Shown one piece after another: positions 49,147-56,241 of a stretch of DNA of 59,277 nucleotides. The notes under the pieces were generated by a model, which was given only the letters and a program-made list of their open reading frames with translations, made no database searches and had not been told where the DNA came from. The DNA is from a virus: positions 1 through 59,277 of the IMG/VR virus record IMGVR_UViG_3300027969_000114, one strand, 5' to 3'. How positions within the stretch are numbered: the first letter of the stretch is position 1; every line of letters begins with the position of its first letter. The position numbers were made by a program, and so were the translations under genes.

Positions 49147-49607
49147 TGTTTTAATTTTAGTTTACATCTTTGAATTGTTTGAAAAATATTCATTAGGGGA
49201 ATCCCTGACTCTTTTGCCATTTTACGCATTGAAACGTTATTGTTAATATATATTAAATACATTTTGCGATCGTACCAATCCCAAGTATTAATAAAATCCA
49301 TATATGGTTTAATAAATTCATTAAGGTCTTCATTATAGGTGTCTTCTTTTAATGAGTATTCTATCTCTCTTGTTATTTCGACCTTGTCAATTTTTTTACG
49401 ATGTAAATTAACGGTTAGCGATCGGAGTGTATAGTAAAAATACGACTCATTTACTTCCTTACCTAATAATTTTATGTATGCTTCTTGGACAATGTCTTCT
49501 GCGTAGTTTGTTTCGCCAAACTTTTTGACTATTTGAATCCAATGCTTATGACGCTTGTATATGTTATCCACTAAAGCAGGTAGATATTTTCTGCAACCAA
49601 CTTCCAA
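49119..49607 (-). CDS. Sigma-70-like factor, unit B
   Basis: A 162-residue homologue of 16534-17031. TNYAEDIVQEAYIKLLGKEV in region 2 and VSMRKMAKESGIPLMNIFQT in region 4 are recognisable. The DNA-contacting helix differs at several positions from the A protein, yet the late motif boxes are the same in both units, so the recognition residues may lie elsewhere or another factor reads the motif. Confidence 0.75.
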   Translation of the reverse strand: MEVGCRKYLPALVDNIYKRHKHWIQIVKKFGETNYAEDIVQEAYIKLLGKEVNESYFYYTLRSLTVNLHRKKIDKVEITREIEYSLKEDTYNEDLNEFIKPYMDFINTWDWYDRKMYLIYINNNVSMRKMAKESGIPLMNIFQTIQRCKLKLKQWQKENQKV

Positions 49608-49747
49608 TAAATTTTGTCATCTATTCTTTGGCAATACTCGCCAAACATTCCGCACATAAATAAACAAAGCTCTCTTGCAAGCATCTTATTCCCCGTAAAG
49701 TAATAAGCGTTGTTCATTAAAGAAGAGGCTCTTTCGTCTGGCTTCAT
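49571..49747 (-). CDS. Conserved 58-residue protein, unit B
   Basis: Start placed at MKPDERASS (49747) by analogy with A; a longer frame to 49783 exists. Translation identical to the A copy at nearly every residue. The start lies in a TAATG overlap with the 39-residue gene, its end overlaps the sigma-like gene by 37 nt. Confidence 0.8.
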   Translation of the reverse strand: MKPDERASSLMNNAYYFTGNKMLARELCLFMCGMFGEYCQRIDDKIYWKLVAENIYLL

Positions 49748-49866
49748 TAGTCCATCCATTTTCCGTGCTTGAATAAATGCCAAGTACGATGCTTTAAAAC
49801 TTCTATAACTAATTGAAACAAAGTATCTGCTTCATAGCTACCTACTTTTTTAATTATTAGTTTCAT
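49747..49866 (-). CDS. Small basic protein, unit B only
   Basis: A 39-residue protein starting MKLIIKKVGSYEADTLFQLV and ending KHGKWMD. It starts on the stop of the DUF3310 gene and ends in a TAATG overlap with the 58-residue gene. These tight junctions, with no A counterpart, suggest an inserted but expressed microprotein. Confidence 0.55.
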   Translation of the reverse strand: MKLIIKKVGSYEADTLFQLVIEVLKHRTWHLFKHGKWMD

Positions 49867-50069
49867 TATTTAGATTTCGTTAATTCATTAACAATGTACC
49901 ATCTAGCCTTTTCTAAGTCTTGCTTTTTATTGCCTTTCTTATCAGCTCTTAAAATATACTTGATTGCGTTTCCTAATGCAAAATTTAAACCAAAAGCCTC
50001 AATTACATTAATAGCTTCAAGGCCATTTGCCCCTTTATAGTGTTCTGGAGAATTTACTTGATCGCTCAT
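49866..50069 (-). CDS. DUF3310 protein, unit B
   Basis: A 67-residue homologue of 17171-17395, with VNSPEHYKGANGLEAINVIEAF and LGNAIKYILRADKKGN. Seven residues shorter at the N terminus. Role unproven as for A. Confidence 0.85.
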   Translation of the reverse strand: MSDQVNSPEHYKGANGLEAINVIEAFGLNFALGNAIKYILRADKKGNKKQDLEKARWYIVNELTKSK

Positions 50070-50092
50070 AGTTACAAAGTTTATATAAATTT

Positions 50093-50437
50093 TTATTTAA
50101 AGTCAATATTTAATCCATAATTTTTCATAAGGATTATTAATTGAGTATTTAATCCTTCGGCTCTTGTCTTATCCATTAGCTCTATATTCATTCCAATCTT
50201 AAAAAATTCTAGCATTAATTTTCCTGCTTGAAAATACTGATCTGATACGGTTGCATCAGGATCTCCTTTGTATAATTGCTGTTCAATTTTAAGTAATTCT
50301 TCTAAAACTGAATTAGATTTAGACTTTAGCGATTGCTTATTAAATACAGATGGCCTAAAATCGTTTTCAATGTGATCAATTAATGCGTTTAAAAGTCCGC
50401 AGTAAATAATTATTGTTTCTCTTTGTGTTAATTTCAT
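50093..50437 (-). CDS. Conserved helical protein, unit B
   Basis: A 114-residue protein if started at MKLTQRET (50437), giving an ATGA overlap on the VRR-NUC gene, the same type of overlap as for the A homologue; a start at 50476 is possible. The C terminus LNTQLIILMKNYGLNIDFK and helical core match 17521-17871. Confidence 0.65.
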   Translation of the reverse strand: MKLTQRETIIIYCGLLNALIDHIENDFRPSVFNKQSLKSKSNSVLEELLKIEQQLYKGDPDATVSDQYFQAGKLMLEFFKIGMNIELMDKTRAEGLNTQLIILMKNYGLNIDFK

Positions 50438-50784
50438 ATTTGATTTAGTCTGTATTTTTTTAATAGCTCTTGACAATCCTCTATTGAACGTACTATTGCA
50501 TAATAGTATTTATGCTCTAATGCTATTTTCTGAAAATCTTTTTGATTTGGAGACTGCACTCCTTTGGCTATTTTAACTTCTACAAATAGTCCTTTCCAAT
50601 TATCGTTTGAAATCATCCAAAACATATCTGCTACTCCTGATTTCACACCCTCCATTTTTAGTTTTATGCCGACTAAAAGACTTCTTTGCCCCCCATTAGG
50701 TACTGCAAAAAACGGAAATTCTTGTGTTAGATCTAACCACTTACATATGGCTACTTGTAATCGATGTTCGTCCTGATTTCTCAT
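50434..50784 (-). CDS. VRR-NUC nuclease
   Basis: A 116-residue stand-alone VRR-NUC domain. Visible elements are FFAVPNGGQRS, KMEGVKSGVADMFWM (Asp of the metal site) and LFVEVKIAKGVQSPNQKDF with the ExK motif. Such enzymes cleave branched DNA and can replace RusA-type resolvases. It stands in the place where unit A has RusA. Start shares one base with the replication protein stop. Confidence 0.85.
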   Translation of the reverse strand: MRNQDEHRLQVAICKWLDLTQEFPFFAVPNGGQRSLLVGIKLKMEGVKSGVADMFWMISNDNWKGLFVEVKIAKGVQSPNQKDFQKIALEHKYYYAIVRSIEDCQELLKKYRLNQI

Positions 50785-51542
50785 TAGTCTATTGCAGATA
50801 TTTTACCTTCTGCTGTTAGGTATGCTTTAAAGTCTGCTAAGTTTTCTACAAATTCCTTGTAACATTGAGCCTTGCAAGCCCAAAGTAGTTCGTCTTTGTC
50901 TTTATATTTAGGCAATAAGGACAAATATATTCTTTTTTTATCTTCCTCGTTTGCCTCATAGATGTTAAATTTTACTATGCTGTCATATAGCGAGTGCAAA
51001 CCGCCTGCAATCCATACCATTTTTATGCTTTTTTCTTGACATCTTATGATTTCCTGAGAATACATATTTGCAATATTTATTGCTGTCATTTTTTGATCTT
51101 CTTCACTTGGGATAGGTGCTACTTCTTCGATCTGTTTTACAACTAATTTAGTCTCTTGCCTAGCAAATTCTATATAGGCATTCATAATTCTACTAAAATA
51201 CTCGCAAGAAAAGTTTTCGTAACACTTTGCATCTACGTTTAGCTTGCCTGCAACAGCATATTCAAATGCTAAAACTATTTCTTTGGCTGTTTGATTACCA
51301 AAATTTGATTTAATAAATTTAAGTAGAACGTATTTCTCTTCTTCTATTGGTAAATTATTGCCTCTTAGCCCTACAAATAACATTGCGTAGCGTAGAGCCT
51401 GCTTTATCTCCTCTTCGTCGCTCTGTCGCAAAGTATGGTGGCTCTGTGCCTCGACAATAGCATTAGCTAGACCGCTACCAAATGTTAAGGCTCGTGATTC
51501 GGTCTTTACTAGTTCCTGTTTTTGCGTTGTTTGAATTTCCAT
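50784..51542 (-). CDS. Putative replication protein (helicase-loader position), unit B
   Basis: A 252-residue homologue of 19650-20411. The N-terminal 35 residues are different; FVGLRGNNLPIEEEKYVLLKFI and AKCYENFSCEYFSRIM are conserved. Overlaps the DUF4373-like gene by 68 nt. No ATPase motif. Confidence 0.5.
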   Translation of the reverse strand: MEIQTTQKQELVKTESRALTFGSGLANAIVEAQSHHTLRQSDEEEIKQALRYAMLFVGLRGNNLPIEEEKYVLLKFIKSNFGNQTAKEIVLAFEYAVAGKLNVDAKCYENFSCEYFSRIMNAYIEFARQETKLVVKQIEEVAPIPSEEDQKMTAINIANMYSQEIIRCQEKSIKMVWIAGGLHSLYDSIVKFNIYEANEEDKKRIYLSLLPKYKDKDELLWACKAQCYKEFVENLADFKAYLTAEGKISAID

Positions 51543-52158
51543 TTTGACTAAACTTATTTTTATTTAACATCCACGTTGTAATTCTTCTTTTAATATCAAA
51601 GAACTTTTCCATTTCCCAGCGTTCTTTACCTTTAGGATTTTTTTCTGTCCAATAAGAAAAGAAATTATTGTACTCAGATCCTAAATCATTAGTGTGAGGC
51701 GAAAGCATTTCGCTAAAAGATACTATACTTTCTTTTTCTTTTATTTCATTTACTTTACTTTCCTTTCCTTTCCTTTGTTGAACGGTCGTTGAACGGTCGT
51801 TGAGCAATCGTTTATCGGCCGATGCTTTACCTGCCATTTTACGCTGTTCTTTCATCTTAAAGTAAGGTTCTAAGTAAACTAGCATTTTAGGCGAAAAGAA
51901 CTTTTCTGTTTCGTCTATTTCAAATAATTCGTAGTTACATACACAAACTCTGACTTTTGCCTCTGAGACGCTAAATTCTTCTGCTAATAGGTCTAGGTCG
52001 CTTAGGGGATACATAAGGTCTTGTTGCTCCCTTAATGTCTCTAATAGCATAAAGTATATGCCGTAACCCTCTGTTCCTAGTTCTCTTCTTAATCGCCTAA
52101 TTTTTCGATCGTGTCTTGCATTACAAAAATGCGGGAAATAATACGCTTCTTTTTCCAT
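51475..52158 (-). CDS. DUF4373-like replication initiator protein, unit B
   Basis: A 227-residue protein. EAYYFPHFCNARHDRKIRRL then LGTEGYGIYFMLLETLREQ is a typical DUF4373 N terminus, clearly recognisable and yet not alignable to the A protein beyond the fold pattern. A low-complexity Lys/Glu stretch precedes the C-terminal helices. The same structured leader lies 12 nt upstream as in A, so gene and leader have separate histories. Confidence 0.72.
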   Translation of the reverse strand: MEKEAYYFPHFCNARHDRKIRRLRRELGTEGYGIYFMLLETLREQQDLMYPLSDLDLLAEEFSVSEAKVRVCVCNYELFEIDETEKFFSPKMLVYLEPYFKMKEQRKMAGKASADKRLLNDRSTTVQQRKGKESKVNEIKEKESIVSFSEMLSPHTNDLGSEYNNFFSYWTEKNPKGKERWEMEKFFDIKRRITTWMLNKNKFSQNGNSNNAKTGTSKDRITSLNIW

Positions 52159-52167
52159 TTTAAAATA

Positions 52168-52243
52168 AAAAAAGCCAGCTTGCGTAGGAGTGCAAAACTG
52201 GCTTGGTTGGTTTTTAACCCTAAAATAACCGAAGAACTCCTAC
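52168..52243 (-). ncRNA. Structured leader: attenuator-like hairpin with loop-complement 8-mer, unit B
   Basis: 8-mer GTAGGAGT (52243-52236) then, 31 nt later, a hairpin with stem AAGCCAG/CTGGCTT, inner stem TTGC/GCAA and loop ACTCCTAC, followed by TTTTTATTTT. The inner stem differs from A by a base change that keeps pairing (A has GCAG, a U-G pair). The between region GGTTATTTTAGGGTTAAAAA is the same in both. Confidence 0.78.
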
Positions 52244-52276
52244 CCTCTTCGCTTATTTATTCAAATATATAAACAC

Positions 52277-52546
52277 TTATCTAGGTTTACAAGTCCGAAA
52301 CTCAAAATATCCTATGTACTCAGGAAAATCATTTTCAAACTTTCTAGCATAATCTGCTGTATAATTATTGTTTACTTTAAAATCGTCATTGCGATCTATC
52401 TTTGCATCCCATCTGATGCGTTCGCAAATTGCTTTAGATCCTATACTAGTTGCTCTTGAATGTATCGCCTCAAAAGCGTAGTGTACATAGGCTCTATATA
52501 TTAACGGATTTTTTACGTGATACTCTTCGAATGTTAGCTTTTTCAT
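52277..52546 (-). CDS. Conserved early protein, unit B
   Basis: An 89-residue homologue of 21174-21440, with ICERIRWDAKIDRNDDFKVN and NYTADYARKFENDFP. It ends 34 nt before the structured leader. Confidence 0.7.
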   Translation of the reverse strand: MKKLTFEEYHVKNPLIYRAYVHYAFEAIHSRATSIGSKAICERIRWDAKIDRNDDFKVNNNYTADYARKFENDFPEYIGYFEFRTCKPR

Positions 52547-52631
52547 AAGGTCTGATTAATTTAAGTTTTAGAAGATCAATTTGTAACTGATTAGCTAGGT
52601 GTGTTTGCCATTGATTAAAAGTTAGCTTCAT
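52494..52631 (-). CDS. Conserved 45-residue basic microprotein, unit B
   Basis: Translation starts MKLTFNQWQTHLANQLQIDL and ends RRVSRKKSVNI, overlapping the 89-residue gene by 53 nt. The conserved FNQWQ and SRKKS elements match the A copy at 21400-21528. Confidence 0.72.
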   Translation of the reverse strand: MKLTFNQWQTHLANQLQIDLLKLKLIRPYEKANIRRVSRKKSVNI

Positions 52632-52635
52632 AATT

Positions 52636-52863
52636 TTATGCGTTTAAATTAAACTTATCTGCTTTAGCTTCGTGCTTGTCGATGTTAATATAATAAATTT
52701 CATTGATAACTTCCTGATAATACGCTGTATCTTCTTCGTTATCAGTTTTCTCATTTATGATTTCCATTACTGCTATGATGGCACATTTAGTTGCTAGTTC
52801 TCTGTTTTGTAAAATGATATTAAATCTATTTACAAGGAATTCGGCTTTAGATTTAGGTATCAT
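52636..52863 (-). CDS. Small helical protein, unit B
   Basis: A 75-residue protein (MIPKSKAEFLVNRFNIILQNR...). Its place and opening residues parallel the 62-residue protein of A. Acidic C-terminal half. Overlaps the 84-residue gene by 4 nt. Confidence 0.58.
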   Translation of the reverse strand: MIPKSKAEFLVNRFNIILQNRELATKCAIIAVMEIINEKTDNEEDTAYYQEVINEIYYINIDKHEAKADKFNLNA

Positions 52864-53114
52864 ATTTTGCTTAATTTAATTATGTTCCAATTTGGGATTC
52901 CAATCGTTTTGTTTACGAGGCTAGGATGATTAAAAATAAGAGTTCTTTGACCTTCGGTTGTTCCTACTAATCGGCTCTCAAACTCATCGTTATAATTACC
53001 TAGCTTGTAATCTAAGTGGTATATTTCGCCTATTGAAAGCTTGTAGTTTTTAACTTCGTAAATGTTAATTTCATTGCCACTTTCTGATTTTAATACTTCT
53101 ACTATGTTTCTCAT
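52860..53114 (-). CDS. Unknown small protein, unit B only
   Basis: An 84-residue protein with beta-strand-like segments (VKNYKLSIGEIYHLDY, FESRLVGTTEGQRTLIF). It holds the place of the KOW-like protein of A but no sequence similarity is visible. Confidence 0.55.
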   Translation of the reverse strand: MRNIVEVLKSESGNEINIYEVKNYKLSIGEIYHLDYKLGNYNDEFESRLVGTTEGQRTLIFNHPSLVNKTIGIPNWNIIKLSKI

Positions 53115-53130
53115 TTTATTTTTGTTTAGA

Positions 53131-53328
53131 TTATGATTTACCTTCTTCGTAATATTCGTCCATTAATTCCCTTAATTCTTTAGTCACTTCTGGGTAGTTT
53201 ACCTTGCCATAAACGGCCTGCTGTACTAGCCCTGATGACCATTCTCTTGCACTAAAAGGTAGAATACCTTTCTTATTTAATCTATCAGCTACTAACTGAT
53301 ATGCAAACATTTTTTTAATTTTCGTCAT
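53131..53328 (-). CDS. Small conserved DNA-binding-like protein, unit B
   Basis: A 65-residue homologue of 22072-22266, with LVADRLNKKGILPFSAREWS and QQAVYGKVNYPEV retained. Overlaps the upstream gene by 14 nt. Confidence 0.65.
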   Translation of the reverse strand: MTKIKKMFAYQLVADRLNKKGILPFSAREWSSGLVQQAVYGKVNYPEVTKELRELMDEYYEEGKS

Positions 53329-53671
53329 TTTCTTCGTTTTTTAAATTATAATCTTTGTACGGTCTTTCTCCTATAATTTTGTATCCTTTCCAAAGTTGCT
53401 CTTGCTCATATTTATTATAGTCTTCGAGCGACACAAATCTTTGTACCGTTGTAAAATAAGCTCCAAAAGTTCCTTTTAAATCTAGCAATAAAACTATTGG
53501 ATAAACTTGTGTTATTTCTTTTATAGGATCTTCGGATATTAATAAAAATCCGTCTTTCATCCACGATGCGATGTATAAATGATTCTCTAATTCCGTTTCA
53601 AAGCCTTTAGTTACTTTCCAAGTATTGGATGGGGCTTTAAAAAAAGTATATGTTAGCCTTTCCTTATACAT
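53315..53671 (-). CDS. Conserved early protein, unit B
   Basis: A 118-residue homologue of 22272-22601 with LTYTFFKAPSNTWKVTKGF and LLLDLKGTFGAYFTTVQRF. The C terminus is longer by nine mostly acidic residues. Start shares one base with the SSB-like stop. Confidence 0.65.
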   Translation of the reverse strand: MYKERLTYTFFKAPSNTWKVTKGFETELENHLYIASWMKDGFLLISEDPIKEITQVYPIVLLLDLKGTFGAYFTTVQRFVSLEDYNKYEQEQLWKGYKIIGERPYKDYNLKNEENDEN

Positions 53672-53949
53672 TAGAATGGTAGATCAGATGCTGGAAAATT
53701 AACGTTTTGCTTTGGAAGGTTTGAATCATAAACTACCTTGCCATTTCCTATGTATATTTTAGGAGTCTTTGCATCACGCTCGTCTTTGGTTTGTGAAACC
53801 CAGATAGATGCATTATTCCCGTATTGATCGGGAGTGTCGTTTAATGAGATGGTAATATTTACCGATTCGTCATTTGTTTTTTTGTTCGTGTAGTGAACTA
53901 AGTCTGTTAATTTTGACTTGTTGATCTGAGCATTAATTAATTGTCCCAT
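53671..53949 (-). CDS. SSB-like protein with DLPF tail, unit B
   Basis: A 92-residue homologue of 22603-22905. The core SVNITISLNDTPDQYGNNASIW is unchanged; the linker is shorter and the end is ASDLPF. Conservation of just the core and the tip is what the SSB layout predicts. Confidence 0.56.
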   Translation of the reverse strand: MGQLINAQINKSKLTDLVHYTNKKTNDESVNITISLNDTPDQYGNNASIWVSQTKDERDAKTPKIYIGNGKVVYDSNLPKQNVNFPASDLPF

Positions 53950-53950
53950 T

Positions 53951-54493
53951 TTAAGATAGTTGTAGTTTACGTGTTGTTAAAAAATTAAGTACTTTTTCGT
54001 CTCCTGCCATTACTGATTCGTTGGCTATGTAGAGCATTGATAATTCATTAAGTGTTTTGCAATCGTCTATGATTGCCTTCCAATCTGTTTCTCCGTTTTT
54101 CATTGGATATTTTTTTGCGACTGGTACGCTAGATCCTGATGCATCCGTATCTTTGTCGGTTACTAAACCTAGCAAACTCGATATGGAGTATCTCCGAAAA
54201 TAGGAAATCCCCGCTCCGATGCTCTGAAATTCATTCATTGCTCCTAGTTTTACCGTAGGAATGCTAGTAAACGATTCTAGCTGTTCGCCTGATTCAACGT
54301 GAAAAAGAATTGTTCTGATTCCATCGTTTTCGAGTAATTGCGTAAAGCATAATTTATGCTTTTTTAGAAGTGGATTAATTACGCTAAAAATCTGTGGTAA
54401 ATCAGCGTAGGTGTAGTTGTGGCCTTTCGTATCCTTATGGATAATCGGACACTCGTTTTGAAATTCCGCTAGGGATTTAATTAAGTTTTTCAT
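53951..54493 (-). CDS. erf: ERF-family single-strand annealing protein, unit B
   Basis: A 180-residue homologue of 22907-23428. The first 120 residues are nearly identical up to LLGLVTDKDTDASGSS, then the tail changes to a different C-terminal helical region (CKTLNELSMLYIANES). Tail variation outside the annealing core is common in the family. Confidence 0.88.
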   Translation of the reverse strand: MKNLIKSLAEFQNECPIIHKDTKGHNYTYADLPQIFSVINPLLKKHKLCFTQLLENDGIRTILFHVESGEQLESFTSIPTVKLGAMNEFQSIGAGISYFRRYSISSLLGLVTDKDTDASGSSVPVAKKYPMKNGETDWKAIIDDCKTLNELSMLYIANESVMAGDEKVLNFLTTRKLQLS

Positions 54494-54498
54494 TTGAT

Positions 54499-54741
54499 TT
54501 AGGTTAAAATTATTTGAAAAGGTATTTCGTTAAATATAAAGTCAAATTCTACAAATCCATTGGTGCTAATTTTAGGTGCTCCGTATTTGTTTGCAATTAC
54601 TAATGGATCTTTATTGCTATATCCCTGCATTGTAACGTTGTGAGTATAAATACTAATTAAGTAAAAATAATTGCTATCTAATTTTGACTCTTCTAAAAAG
54701 TCTGCTACTGCTTTAAATTTGGTTTCCATTGAGTTTTTCAT
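54499..54741 (-). CDS. Unknown early protein, unit B only
   Basis: An 80-residue protein (MKNSMETKFKAVADFLEESK...), with a second possible start at METKF. It overlaps the 57-residue gene by 29 nt and precedes erf, a place where A has no separate gene. Beta-rich C terminus. No family known. Confidence 0.58.
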   Translation of the reverse strand: MKNSMETKFKAVADFLEESKLDSNYFYLISIYTHNVTMQGYSNKDPLVIANKYGAPKISTNGFVEFDFIFNEIPFQIILT

Positions 54742-54886
54742 TTGAGATTATACGAATTAATTTTGAGTTTGATTTGTCCATTTCGTGAGCGACTAGCTCT
54801 GCAATAGTCCATAATTCTGGATCGTATGACAATGTCATTGTGTACGTTCCTGCTTTGTCTCTGAATTCTGCTTTTACGATCATCAT
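54713..54886 (-). CDS. Conserved 57-residue early microprotein, unit B
   Basis: Begins MMIVKAEFRDKAGTYTMTLS and ends IISNEKLNGNQI. It overlaps the 36-residue gene by 4 nt. Residue pattern K-A-x-F-x-D-x-A-G-x-Y-T-M and IISNEKLN is shared with A. Confidence 0.78.
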   Translation of the reverse strand: MMIVKAEFRDKAGTYTMTLSYDPELWTIAELVAHEMDKSNSKLIRIISNEKLNGNQI

Positions 54887-54993
54887 AGCCCTTGAACGAT
54901 ATAAAGTACTTGAAAGATAATGCCTACAAACGTTGCTAGTAACACTAGCTCGGTTAGGTCTTGCTTGTCGAAATTTTGGATGTAATTTCTCAT
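54883..54993 (-). CDS. Conserved 36-residue membrane microprotein, unit B
   Basis: MRNYIQNFDKQDLTELVL followed by LATFVGIIFQVLYIVQGL. Same length and membrane segment as 23570-23680. The stop overlaps the next start. Confidence 0.85.
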   Translation of the reverse strand: MRNYIQNFDKQDLTELVLLATFVGIIFQVLYIVQGL

Positions 54994-55079
54994 TTTTGAT
55001 TGTGTTTAGAATTGTTATGTCTTATTGACTTGTAAATATACTAAAAATATAATATAATAAAAACTTTTTATAATCTTTT

Positions 55080-55382
55080 TTACTCTTCATCGTAATTTTT
55101 ATCTAGCGATTCTACTGCCTCATCGTAACTATTTAAAAAGTGCTCTTCGCCTGTTTTAAAATCTGATGTGATATAATCAACTTCTTGCCCCATTGAAGAT
55201 CCAATGCTTATTCCGTTTTCTAATGCTATATAAACATAACCAGATAGGTGGTTAAAGCCTATTTGCATTATTTCTTCTGTTCCTGAGTATTTTGCGTATG
55301 CCTCAAAGCATTTTGACAAACCTAATGCTTCTAGGTATGCAATTCGATTATTTTGAAATCCGTGTAATTGTAAGTTTTCCAT
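55080..55382 (-). CDS. Unknown early protein, unit B only
   Basis: A 100-residue acidic protein (MENLQLHGFQNNRIAYLEAL...) ending EAVESLDKNYDEE. The high acidic content and early place are typical of phage host-interaction or DNA-mimic proteins, which is speculation. A short hairpin lies just before its start codon. Confidence 0.6.
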   Translation of the reverse strand: MENLQLHGFQNNRIAYLEALGLSKCFEAYAKYSGTEEIMQIGFNHLSGYVYIALENGISIGSSMGQEVDYITSDFKTGEEHFLNSYDEAVESLDKNYDEE

Positions 55383-55388
55383 TTTGTG

Positions 55389-55412
55389 TTACGGTTTACC
55401 TAAGCACCGTAA
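55389..55412 (-). promoter_or_regulatory. Hairpin before the 100-residue early gene
   Basis: TTACGGT, 10 nt, ACCGTAA gives a 7-bp perfect stem ending 6 nt before the ATG at 55382. No T-run follows, so translational control is more plausible than termination. Confidence 0.35.
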
Positions 55413-55422
55413 GGTTTAGTGA

Positions 55423-55797
55423 TTAAAGTCCTGTTATGTCGCCTACCATTAAGCTGTTGTCTGCTTTAGTAAATAAGCCTGCTAGTCTTCTGCCAGTAGG
55501 AGTCTTTTCAAATCGGTATGGGGCTTTCTTTAAATATTGATTGTCTTCGAGATAGTACGATTGCATCGGGTACGATGTTAGGGATGAGCAATAAGATACT
55601 TCTTGAATTACTCTAAATCCATCTACGATGTAGATTGCGTAAAGGGATGTAGATCCGTAAGAGATTTCCTCGCTAGAAAAGAATTTTGCATCTCTTTCTG
55701 CATATCTGTTTACGGTTTGAATCCAGATTCTGCGATTGTAATCGCTTCTTGTGTGATTTACTGCTTGGTCTAGGGATACTTCTACTAATGTTTTCAT
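55423..55797 (-). CDS. Unknown early protein, unit B only
   Basis: A 124-residue protein (MKTLVEVSLDQAVNHTRSDY...) with many Tyr and Ser in the centre. No counterpart in A and no family recognised. Its leader TTAGAATTAAT-type sequence resembles those of other early genes. Confidence 0.6.
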   Translation of the reverse strand: MKTLVEVSLDQAVNHTRSDYNRRIWIQTVNRYAERDAKFFSSEEISYGSTSLYAIYIVDGFRVIQEVSYCSSLTSYPMQSYYLEDNQYLKKAPYRFEKTPTGRRLAGLFTKADNSLMVGDITGL

Positions 55798-55815
55798 TTT
55801 GATTTTTGTTTAGAA

Positions 55816-56004
55816 TTAATATGGAAAGTATGATTTTGATTTTGGATTAGATATTTCGGCATTCATTTCTCGAATATTGTATATCTTTTGGACTGCTTTG
55901 TACTCTGCTTCTAGATCTGTGCATTTGCAGTATTCTATGTGAAACTGCTTTGTGTGCTTAAAAATTACTCTTTCTGTGTTTGTTAGAATTAAGATGTCTC
56001 TCAT
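55816..56004 (-). CDS. Unknown early protein, unit B only, promoter-proximal
   Basis: A 62-residue protein (MRDILILTNTERVIFKHTKQ...). It is the first gene after the early intergenic region of unit B. Charged, with a Cys-containing segment IEYCKCTDLEAEYK. No function assigned. Confidence 0.58.
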   Translation of the reverse strand: MRDILILTNTERVIFKHTKQFHIEYCKCTDLEAEYKAVQKIYNIREMNAEISNPKSKSYFPY

Positions 56005-56126
56005 TTTAGCTGTTTTTTAGGTATTCTGCCTTATTGCTCTGTAAAGGTAACAATAGTTTTAACAAATAAAAATCTTTTTTAATCTTTTTTTATATGTAGT
56101 GTAAAATAATTACTGATTAGGTTTTT

Positions 56127-56160
56127 AATAGGTAACCTATTTTTTACATATTTTTTACAT
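56127..56160 (-). promoter_or_regulatory. Operator-like palindrome plus tandem 11-bp repeats
   Basis: AATAGGT-A-ACCTATT is a perfect 15-bp palindrome (56127-56141). It overlaps two head-to-tail copies of ATTTTTTACAT at 56139-56149 and 56150-56160. Both lie in the early control region, upstream of the B early genes. A comparable palindrome is absent from A, which has a different inverted repeat. Confidence 0.4.
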
Positions 56161-56170
56161 ATATGCACAA

Positions 56171-56201
56171 AAAAGCCTCCAGACAGAATCCAGAGGCTTT
56201 T
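56171..56201 (-). terminator. Intrinsic terminator after lysis operon, unit B
   Basis: Minus strand AAAAGCCTC, 13-nt loop, GAGGCTTTT, then TTGTGC; the stem flanks can extend by CCAGA-type pairs. It lies 41 nt after the phosphoesterase stop. Confidence 0.82.
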
Positions 56202-56241
56202 AAAACACAATTCTAAACCTATTTATGAAAAACAACCAAAA

